From Planctomycetota bacterium (GTDB lineage Bacteria > Planctomycetota > Phycisphaerae > SM23-33): a DNA stretch of 36,594 nt. Shown one piece after another: positions 23,717-30,030 of this stretch. Every line of letters begins with the position of its first letter. Within the stretch, counting starts at the first letter, position 1. Under the pieces are notes generated by a model, which ran no database searches, was not told where the DNA came from, and saw nothing but the letters and a program-made list of their open reading frames with translations. The translations under genes and the position numbers were made by a program. The DNA lies in contig JAKPKY010000165.1 of the NCBI GenBank assembly GCA_029553505.1, positions 1 to 36,594 on the forward strand, read 5' to 3'.

Positions 23717-26700
23717 TTAATTGAACCGCGTGACGGCGGCGGAAACTTCGCCGGATTCTCCCGCGCGGGTGCGGACGGGCAGGGGCGCCTTTCCGTCGAA
23801 GCGTCGTCCGCCCCGGCCTCGCCATCCGTTGCCGTTCCCGTTTCCGTTGGGGGTCTTGGGGCGCAGGACGACGTTCTGCTCTTCCAGCAGGGCCGCCAGC
23901 TCGCCGTTGAGCGCCTGCGACGGTTTGACGAACCACTCGTGCCCGGCGCGGACCTCGACGCGGACGTCGGGTCTCGTACTGGCTGTCACCTCCAGCGCCA
24001 CGGGCGTGTTGCCCTTGTGGCGGGCCAGCAGGGCCTTGAGCTGCTCGACGAGCGCCGCGTCGGAAAGTCGCGGGCCCAGGCGGAGCGTCACCTGCGCGGT
24101 CAGTTCGGGGACGGCCCGGTCGATGGGAATGAGGTTGTCGATGAGCAGGTTCGGGCGCTCGCGGCGCTTGTCGATCGTGCCGACCGCGAAGACGATGCTC
24201 TCGGGCGTCAGCAGCTCGTGCAGGCGGTCGTAGGTGTCGGGGAAGGCGACGGCGTCGGCCTTGCCCGTCAGGTCCTCCAGCGTGAGCATCGCCATCTTGC
24301 GGTTGTCCTTCTTGGTGAAGGTGGGGCGGACCTGGGCGATCATGCAACCGATGGTGACGGGCGTGCCGGCGGGGAATTCGTCGAGGCGCGCCAGCGCCGC
24401 CCGCGCGGGCGACGACAGGCTCGTCAGCTCGCGCCCGTATTTCACGAGCGGGTGGCTGGTGACGTAGAAGCCGAGGGTTTCCTTTTCCGCCGCAAGCAAT
24501 TGGGCTTCCGACCAAGGCTCGACGTCGGGGAACTGTGCGACGTCGGGCTCTCCGCCGCCCATCATGCCCAGCAGGCTCATCTGCCCGCTGCGCCGGTCGG
24601 CGGCGGCCGCCTGGCCGATCTGCATGGCGCTGTCCAGCGCGGCGATCATCTGCGAGCGGGTGGCGCCGAGGGCGTCGAACGCGCCGCACTTGACGAGCGC
24701 CTCGATGGTCGCGCGGTTGACCGCGCGGAGCTCGACGCGCCGGCAGAAGTCGAACAGGTCGGCGAACGCCCCTCCCTGCCCGCGGGCGGAGAGGATCGCC
24801 TCGACGGCCTTGCCCCCCACGCCCTTGACGGCGGCCAACCCGAACCGCACCTGCTCGCCGTCCACCGTGAACTCCGCGGTGCACGTGTTGATGTCGGGCG
24901 GGGCGATCTTCACGCCCATGCGCTCCGCCTCGGACATGTACTGCACCACCTTGTCGGTGTCCACGCATTCGTAGGTCAGCGTGGCGGCGAGGAACTCCCG
25001 CGGGTGGTGCGCCTTGAAGTACGCCGTCTGGTACGCGACGATCGCGTAGCGCGTCGAGTGGGCCTTGTTGAAGCCGTACCCGGCGAACCGGCGGATCAGA
25101 TCGAACAGTTCCTCGGCCTTGGCCCGGGTGATGCCGTTGGCCTGCGCGCCGTCGAGGAAGTTCGAGCGTTCCGACTCGATGACGCTTTCCTTCTTCTTGG
25201 AGATCGCCTTGATGAGCGTCAGCGCGCGGTTCAGCGGGATCTTGCCCAGGCGGTTGAGCACCTGCATGACCTGTTCCTGGTAGGCCATGATGCCGTGCGT
25301 CTCGGCCAGCAGGTCGTCCACCAGCTCGTGCACGCTGGGGACGGGCTCGGCGCCGTTCTTGCGGGCACAGTAGGAGGGGATCAGCTCCATCGGCCCGGGG
25401 CGGTACATCGCGTTGGCGGCGATCAGGTCCTCGATGCGCGTCGGCTGCATCTGCATCAGGACGCCCTTCATGCCGTCGGATTCGAACTGGAACACGCCGT
25501 CGGTGCGCCCCTCGCGGAACAGCTCGTAGACGCGCTGGTCGTCGAGGGGGAGCTTCTCGGGGTCGATGTCCTTGCCGGTCCTCGCGCGGACCATCTCGCG
25601 GGCGCGCTGGAGGATCGTCAGCGTCCGCAGGCCCAGGAAGTCCATCTTCATCAGCCCGATGTGGTCGCAGGTGGGCCCGTCCCACTGGGTGATGGCGTCG
25701 TCGCTGTCGGCCTGGCGGAGCAGCGGCACGAAGTTGTCCAGCGGCTCGTCGCAGACGATCACCCCCGCCGCGTGCACGCCGCTGTGCCGCGCGAGGCCCT
25801 CGAGGCGCAGGCCGTAATCCAGCACCTCCCGCACGCGCGCGTCGTTCTCGTAGAGCTTTTGCAGGTCGGGTTCGGTCTCCAGGGCGCGGGTCAGCGTGAC
25901 CTTCGGGCCCTCCGGCACGAGCTTGGCGATGGCATCCACCTCGGCCAGCGGGATGTCCATGACGCGCCCGACGTCGCGGATGACTGCGCGGGCCTTGAGC
26001 GTTCCGTAGGTGATGATCTGCGCGACGTGCCCGTACTTCTCGCGGACGTACTGGATGACCTTTCCGCGCCCCTCCTGGCAGATGTCGATGTCGACGTCGG
26101 GCGCCTCTTCTCGCTGCGGGTCGGTGAACCGCTCGAACAGCAGGCCGTACCGCAGCGGGTCCACGTCGGCGATGCCCAGCGCGTAGCCCAGCAGGGTGGC
26201 CACCCCGCTGCCGCGCGGCGCCGAGGGGATGCTGTTCCGCTTGGCGAACTCGACGAAGTCGTGGATGATCAGGAAGTAGCTGCTGTAACCTTTCTCGGCG
26301 ATGACCTGGAGCTCGCGTTCGAGGCGTTCGGCGTATTCGGGCGGGACGTCGCGCCCCGCGAACCGCTCCCGCAGGCCTCGCTCCGCCAGATCGCGCAGGC
26401 AGGCGTCGGGGGTCTGCCCGGCCGGGGTGGGGAACGTCGGCAGGTGCTTGGAGTCGAAGTCCAGCTTCACGTCGCACATCTCGGCGATCTTGAGCGTGTT
26501 GTCCGCCGCCCGCGGCCAGAGGGCGAGCGCCTGACGCATCTCGCCGGGGCTCTTGAGGTACAGCTCGGGCGAGTATTCCAGCGCCCCGCCCGCGGCGAGC
26601 GTCTTGCCGGTGGAGATAGCCGTCAGAACCTCGTGAGCCTTCTTGTCGTCGCGCCGGAGGAAATGCACGTCATTGGAGCCCACCAGGCCCACGCCGAGCT

Positions 26701-27289
26701 CGTCGGCCAGCGCCGCCAGCATCGGGTTGACGCGGTCCTGGTCGGCGATGCCCTGGTTCTGGACCTCGATAAAGAACCGCTCGGGCCCGAAGATCTCCCG
26801 GTATTCCCGCGCGATCCGCCGGGCGGAGTCCGTCTGCCCGGCCAGCAGGGCCGACGGCACCTCGCCGCCCAGGCAGGCGGTGGTGCAGATCAGCCCCTCG
26901 CCGAATTCCGCCAGCAGCTCGCGGTCGATCCGCGGGCGGTAGTAAAACCCCTCGAGGTACGCCTTGCTGGAGAGCTTCAGCAGGTTCTTCCAGCCGGTGT
27001 CGTTCATCGCCAGCAGCAGCAGGTGATACGCCGCCGTCTGGATGTTGCCCATGGACTTGTCGAAGCGCGTCGTCGGCGAGATGTAGGCTTCCATGCCGAG
27101 GATGGGCTTGACGCCCGCGGCCTGGGCGGCTGTGTAAAAATCCACCGCGCCGAACAGGTTGCCGTGGTCGGTCAGCGCCAGGGCGTTCATCTTCAGTTCC
27201 GCCGCCTGCGCGACCAGGTCCTTGATGCGGTTGGCGCCGTCCAGCAGCGAGTAGTGCGAGTGAACGTGAAGGTGAACGAATCCGTCCAT
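23717..27289 (-). CDS. dnaE: DNA polymerase III alpha subunit
   Basis: 1190 residues, normal for DnaE. Replicative C-family polymerase. N-terminal PHP domain about 1-210, with HLHVHSHYSLLDG (His residues 6, 8, 10, 12) and ALTDHGNLFGAV. Palm domain with catalytic aspartates in APDVDIDICQEGR (Asp398, Asp400, with Asp402 adjacent) and the LMKMDFLGLRTL segment. Fingers/beta-binding area with FAGYGFNKAHSTRYAIVAYQTAYFKAHHP, typical of DnaE. Tandem helix-hairpin-helix region (FGLAAVKGVGGKAVEAIL), then an OB fold (VTIGCMIAQVRPTFTKKDNRKMAMLTLEDLTG) and a variable C-terminal tail with Gly/Asn/Arg-rich sequence (NGNGNGNGWRGRGGRRF). Tail to tail with the sulfatase, 25 bases between stops. The promoter lies 40-70 bases upstream of the ATG. 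Long antisense open frames over this gene are shadows. Confidence 0.97.
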   Translation of the reverse strand: MDGFVHLHVHSHYSLLDGANRIKDLVAQAAELKMNALALTDHGNLFGAVDFYTAAQAAGVKPILGMEAYISPTTRFDKSMGNIQTAAYHLLLLAMNDTGWKNLLKLSSKAYLEGFYYRPRIDRELLAEFGEGLICTTACLGGEVPSALLAGQTDSARRIAREYREIFGPERFFIEVQNQGIADQDRVNPMLAALADELGVGLVGSNDVHFLRRDDKKAHEVLTAISTGKTLAAGGALEYSPELYLKSPGEMRQALALWPRAADNTLKIAEMCDVKLDFDSKHLPTFPTPAGQTPDACLRDLAERGLRERFAGRDVPPEYAERLERELQVIAEKGYSSYFLIIHDFVEFAKRNSIPSAPRGSGVATLLGYALGIADVDPLRYGLLFERFTDPQREEAPDVDIDICQEGRGKVIQYVREKYGHVAQIITYGTLKARAVIRDVGRVMDIPLAEVDAIAKLVPEGPKVTLTRALETEPDLQKLYENDARVREVLDYGLRLEGLARHSGVHAAGVIVCDEPLDNFVPLLRQADSDDAITQWDGPTCDHIGLMKMDFLGLRTLTILQRAREMVRARTGKDIDPEKLPLDDQRVYELFREGRTDGVFQFESDGMKGVLMQMQPTRIEDLIAANAMYRPGPMELIPSYCARKNGAEPVPSVHELVDDLLAETHGIMAYQEQVMQVLNRLGKIPLNRALTLIKAISKKKESVIESERSNFLDGAQANGITRAKAEELFDLIRRFAGYGFNKAHSTRYAIVAYQTAYFKAHHPREFLAATLTYECVDTDKVVQYMSEAERMGVKIAPPDINTCTAEFTVDGEQVRFGLAAVKGVGGKAVEAILSARGQGGAFADLFDFCRRVELRAVNRATIEALVKCGAFDALGATRSQMIAALDSAMQIGQAAAADRRSGQMSLLGMMGGGEPDVAQFPDVEPWSEAQLLAAEKETLGFYVTSHPLVKYGRELTSLSSPARAALARLDEFPAGTPVTIGCMIAQVRPTFTKKDNRKMAMLTLEDLTGKADAVAFPDTYDRLHELLTPESIVFAVGTIDKRRERPNLLIDNLIPIDRAVPELTAQVTLRLGPRLSDAALVEQLKALLARHKGNTPVALEVTASTRPDVRVEVRAGHEWFVKPSQALNGELAALLEEQNVVLRPKTPNGNGNGNGWRGRGGRRFDGKAPLPVRTRAGESGEVSAAVTRFN

Positions 27290-27328
27290 GGCTGCATCCG
27301 TGCTCGAAGGGTGTTGGTCCGGGGGGCG

Positions 27329-27358
27329 AGTATAGCAAGGCGTCGTCGGCCGGTCCAG
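27329..27358 (-). promoter_or_regulatory. Promoter of dnaE
   Basis: Minus strand CTGGAC (27353-27358), 18-bp spacer, TATACT (27329-27334), 40 bases before the ATG at 27289. Good -10, moderate -35. Confidence 0.5.
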
Positions 27359-27430
27359 ACGCGCCTCGAAACGAATCCGCGCGGCGCGGAAACTCGCGAA
27401 GAAAAATCTCCGGCGGACCCGGGTTTTCTC

Positions 27431-27452
27431 CCGGGGGCGCTATAGTGGTGTG
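27431..27452 (+). promoter_or_regulatory. Promoter-like box shared with the mqnA upstream region
   Basis: CCGGGGGCGC, then TATAGT (27441-27446), then GGTGTG. The same 22-bp box, differing at two positions (TACAAT instead of TATAGT), is at 35383-35404 before mqnA. Both are preceded by a T-rich run. Reads as a -10 element with strongly conserved flanks; no good -35 hexamer at 17 bp. Confidence 0.45.
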
Positions 27453-27581
27453 GAGGCGAGAACAAGTAGCCCTTCGCCAGAGAGACAGAGGCGGTGGAGA
27501 GGATTTCGCGGGTGGTGGAGTGGAATGCCCGCGGAAAAAAGCCGGGGCCGAATCCTCCACAACGAGGATCCGGCCCTTTTT
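27453..27581 (+). ncRNA. Structured leader or small RNA, partly T-box-like, orphan
   Basis: About 130 bases between a promoter-like TATAGT and an intrinsic terminator, with no downstream gene on this strand. Hairpin 1 GGCGA/TCGCC (27455-27478) encloses AAGTAG; then CCAGAGAGACAGAGGCGGTG (27477-27496), close to the conserved AG-box/GGTG stretch of T-box stem I; then hairpin CGCGGG/CCCGCG (27507-27533) whose loop TGGTGGAGTGGAATG offers several UGGN sequences as in a T-box; then the terminator. The distance between the stem-I-like part and the T-box-like part is much shorter than in standard T-boxes and the canonical T-box string is not exact. It may be a degenerate leader left behind by gene loss, or an unrelated small RNA. 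Confidence 0.35.
27545..27581 (+). terminator. Intrinsic terminator, likely bidirectional
   Basis: Arms GGGCCGAATCCTC (27545-27557) and GAGGATCCGGCCC (27564-27576) pair with a single A-C mismatch, loop CACAAC, then TTTTT (27577-27581). A run of six A lies before it (27535-27540), giving a T run for the minus-strand PEP-CTERM-like gene as well. Confidence 0.85.
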
Positions 27582-27619
27582 ATCTCAAGACTCAGCCCAG
27601 CCGTTTGCGGCAGGGAAGA

Positions 27620-27856
27620 TCAGCGGGGAGGCGCCACGACGACGCGGCGGCGTGGACGCAGCAGGAAGATCGCGGTCCCGGCGAGGACGATGCCCGTAAC
27701 CGCCCATTCCGGCGCGGAATGCGCTCCTTGCGCGGAAGCAATCGGTTGGGTGGCGCCGGAATCCGCCCCCGTGCCGAACGTCTGTGAGGCGGTCAGGATA
27801 CTGACGGCGCAAATGACGACAAAAACAGCCACGCGCAAAAGAATCGATTTCCGCAT
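27620..27856 (-). CDS. Small exported protein with PEP-CTERM-like sorting tail
   Basis: 78 residues. N-terminal signal peptide (MRKSILLRVAVFVVICAVSILTASQ, cleavage probably near 23-25), about 25 residues of small and polar amino acids, then a tail PEWAVTGIVLAGTAIFLLRPRRR: short motif starting Pro-Glu, hydrophobic helix, Arg cluster. This is the tripartite layout of PEP-CTERM proteins handled by exosortase, with Trp where the third residue is usually Pro. After processing little would remain but a surface peptide, so it may be a minimal or degenerate substrate. GAGGG sits just before the ATG. It has its own near-perfect promoter and a leader of about 90 bases, and a terminator 40 bases beyond the stop. 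No exosortase gene is in the window. Confidence 0.6.
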   Translation of the reverse strand: MRKSILLRVAVFVVICAVSILTASQTFGTGADSGATQPIASAQGAHSAPEWAVTGIVLAGTAIFLLRPRRRVVVAPPR

Positions 27857-27954
27857 ACCCTCGCTCCCATCCAGAGTTACGTCAGAGGCTTGATGCGACT
27901 TGGAGGCTCGCCCTCACGATCCTCGCAGCTCACAGTCCTCTAGGCTCAGGAGTG

Positions 27955-27982
27955 ATTGTATCGCATAAGGCCATTCTGTCAA
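27955..27982 (-). promoter_or_regulatory. Consensus promoter of the PEP-CTERM-like gene
   Basis: Minus strand TTGACA (27977-27982), 16-bp spacer, TACAAT (27955-27960). Transcription would start near 27948, giving a leader of about 90 bases (27947-27857) with several short inverted repeats of unknown role. Confidence 0.7.
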
Positions 27983-28119
27983 GAACGGATAGGGGCAACT
28001 AGGTAGAAATCCTGTGCCGAAACCAGGCAATCCACGAACTGAACCCCTGCGGAGTCTGGTCCATTCCTGTGCGCAAGGGTTCCCAATAGAATGGGTTGCA
28101 GAATCTCCCGCGGGAGAAG

Positions 28120-28788
28120 TCACTCGCTCGGCTCTTCCGACCCGACAGGAACGGTATGTTCGTAGAACAGTTTGGCGATCCGGTCGGCCATGCCGTCGGC
28201 CAGCAGGCGAGCCAACTCGGCGCCATAGGTGGGCGAGGTGTTGGCGGATTCCGGGACCGTCTGCTCGGGGACGGGGTAGCCTTCCTTGCGATCCAGCGGC
28301 CAGAGGCGCAGGTCCTCGCTCTGGGGCGCGTCGGAACGGACCAGGCGGACGCTGGTGCGCAACCGACCATGCCACAAGGGGTTGGCAGGATCGTCCCTCA
28401 ACGAGAACTGGTCGATCTGCACATAGAGCACCAGGTCGGCGCCGAGGCGGCTTCCAACCTCGCTGACCCTCAGGCGGTTGAAATCGGGCGTGGCGGCGAG
28501 CAGGTCGACGAAACGGTCGTAGGGGATCGTGGCGGCGGCGACCTTGTTGGCGACGAGGCGCTGGTTGATGCGGTTGGCCAGTTCGGCCTTGAGCGGCTCG
28601 TAATCCACTTTGAAGTACGGGTCGTCCACGAAGACGAGGATCTTCTTTCCCGAGGGGGGCGTGAACTGGGCCTTGACCTTCTGGGGCGGCGCGAACTGGG
28701 CCACGAACCAGGCGAAAGCGGCGCAGCCGCCGGCGGAGAGCGCGGCAGCCGTCAGCGTCGCGGCCAGGAATGCCTTTCGAATGCTCAT
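28120..28788 (-). CDS. Lipoprotein, second of a paralogous pair
   Basis: 222 residues from the ATG at 28788; AAGGAG lies just upstream and the stop of the preceding gene overlaps by 4 bp (ATGA). N-terminal lipoprotein signal: MSIRKAFLAATLTAAALSAGGC, with lipobox LSAGGC and Cys22 as the lipid-attachment site. The mature part repeats the layout of the upstream neighbour: GKKILVFVDD strand, DYEPLKAELANRINQRLVAN helix, YDRFVDLL, GSRLGADLVLYVQIDQFSLRDDP, then a RTSVRLVRS strand, and an ATP-independent looking C-terminal helix ELARLLADGMADRIAKLFYEHTVP. The alternation of strands and helices suggests a small alpha/beta fold like that of GNA1162/LptE-type lipoproteins, but I do not assign a family. 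It faces the periplasm, anchored in a membrane. Function unknown; probably acts with its paralogue. A perfect 14-bp palindrome (28104-28117) lies just past the stop. Confidence 0.8.
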   Translation of the reverse strand: MSIRKAFLAATLTAAALSAGGCAAFAWFVAQFAPPQKVKAQFTPPSGKKILVFVDDPYFKVDYEPLKAELANRINQRLVANKVAAATIPYDRFVDLLAATPDFNRLRVSEVGSRLGADLVLYVQIDQFSLRDDPANPLWHGRLRTSVRLVRSDAPQSEDLRLWPLDRKEGYPVPEQTVPESANTSPTYGAELARLLADGMADRIAKLFYEHTVPVGSEEPSE

Positions 28789-29426
28789 CCCTGCTCCTTG
28801 GGCACCTTGTGGGTGTAGAACTTGCGGACCAGTTCCTGTGCGAACAACTGTTCCGCGCGGTAGCGGATTTCCCGGTCGTCCTGGGCCAGGCGCGCGGGGG
28901 CGCTTTCCGGGTAGACGACGCGGATCGGTTTGCTTCGCCAGACGCAGGCGGCGCGTTCGGCCAGCGAGGTGTCGAACACGCTGGCGCGGGCGCTGATCCG
29001 CCCGCGGAAGAGGCTCATGCTGCCCGGTTCGAGCGTGCTGTATTCCTCGACGGCGACATACAGCACGTAGTCGGCGCCAAGGTCCTTGCCCACGCGCGTC
29101 CGATCGACGGAGTTCCACTCGATGTTCTCATCCTGGTAGCGGATGACCCGCTGGATGGGAACGACGTCGATCTTGCGGACGTTCGCCTTGAGGGCGGCCT
29201 CGATCTGCTGCGAGAGGGTCCAGCGGGCATAGGGGTAATCGACCTGGGTGGCCTCATCGGTGAACAGGACGACGGCGACCTTCTTTCCCTGGAGGCGGTC
29301 GAACTCGGCCGGCACGGTGACCTTTCCGAGGTCGGGGGCGAACAGGTACGCCAGGTATCCCAGGGGCTTGCATCCGCCGGCCAGGCAGGCCAGCAGCGAC
29401 AGCGACAACAGGAGTCTCTTGTTCAT
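28785..29426 (-). CDS. Lipoprotein, first of a paralogous pair
   Basis: 213 residues from the ATG at 29426; a longer open frame has no signal sequence and is rejected. Starts MNKRLLLSLSLLACLAGGC, a clear lipoprotein signal with lipobox LAGGC and Cys19. Mature part: GKKVAVVLFTDE, YARWTLSQQIEAALKANV, IDVVPIQRVIRYQDE, GKDLGADYVLYVAVEEYSTLEPGS, RISARASVFDTSLAERAACVWRS, and a C-terminal helix IRYRAEQLFAQELVRKFYTHKVP. Strand order and motifs (GADYVLYV versus GADLVLYV; FYTHKVP versus FYEHTVP) match the next gene, so the two arose by duplication and have since diverged. Translationally coupled to that gene through ATGA. Upstream, 40 bases away on the same strand, is the DUF2752 gene and then the VWA-type membrane protein, so an operon is probable. 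Confidence 0.82.
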   Translation of the reverse strand: MNKRLLLSLSLLACLAGGCKPLGYLAYLFAPDLGKVTVPAEFDRLQGKKVAVVLFTDEATQVDYPYARWTLSQQIEAALKANVRKIDVVPIQRVIRYQDENIEWNSVDRTRVGKDLGADYVLYVAVEEYSTLEPGSMSLFRGRISARASVFDTSLAERAACVWRSKPIRVVYPESAPARLAQDDREIRYRAEQLFAQELVRKFYTHKVPKEQG

Positions 29427-29466
29427 GATGGTTCCGCCAAGGAAAAACACATCGGTCCGCAGCCTG

Positions 29467-29940
29467 TCAGCGAAGCGGGAGCGAGCCGTCGGCAAGACCC
29501 GTCGCCAGTTTCACGCCCCACCCGGCGAACATCGCCAGGCCCGCCGCCCAGACCCACCGCCGGGACAGTTTCAGGCGGCGGAGCAATGGTTGGGCGGTCA
29601 CGGCCTGGGCCGCGCCCAGCAGCGCCCCACCCACGGCCGCGACGAACAGCACCAGCCCGAACGGCTGGGCCGACAGCGACAGGCCCCACTGCCCGTGCGC
29701 CGCGGCCGAAACCGACGTCGTCAACCCGCAACTGGGGCAGGGATAACCGGTCCTGGCCAGGAACGAGCAGCCGGGCAGGCCCATCTGCACGTGCGTGCCG
29801 GTTCCACCCGCTTGCGGCGACAGCGACCACGCCGCAACCAGCAGCGCCCCGCACGCCGTCGCCACCGCCAGCCCTTGCAGCCGCAAGGGCAACGAACGAA
29901 CGCCCGGCGGAAAAGCAACCTGGGCCGTGTCGGACTGCAT
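29467..29940 (-). CDS. DUF2752-family membrane protein
   Basis: 157 residues. The diagnostic DUF2752 motif is present: CSFLARTGYPCPSCGLTTSVSAAAHGQW (residues about 58-85), with the CPSCGLTT core, a Cys pair that may bind a metal or form a disulfide. Hydrophobic segments at about 22-40 (LQGLAVATACGALLVAAW), 89-112 (LSAQPFGLVLFVAAVGGALLGAAQ) and 128-146. The family is widespread and uncharacterised; members are found with many kinds of membrane and secretion genes. GAGGATGG precedes the ATG. Same strand as the VWA protein (90 bases upstream) and the lipoproteins (40 bases downstream). No function assigned. Confidence 0.87.
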   Translation of the reverse strand: MQSDTAQVAFPPGVRSLPLRLQGLAVATACGALLVAAWSLSPQAGGTGTHVQMGLPGCSFLARTGYPCPSCGLTTSVSAAAHGQWGLSLSAQPFGLVLFVAAVGGALLGAAQAVTAQPLLRRLKLSRRWVWAAGLAMFAGWGVKLATGLADGSLPLR

Positions 29941-30030
29941 GAATCCATCCTCGTGAAAGGGAATATCTTACCGGGCGGACTTTGCGCAGGTCAACGGAAA
30001 CCGTTTGCAGCGGATTGCGCGGGGCGCGGA

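Noticed and set aside
23531-27445. 1304-codon plus-strand open frame over dnaE
   Set aside because: Antisense shadow of a GC-rich gene; Val/Arg/His-rich with no domain pattern, while the minus strand encodes complete DnaE.
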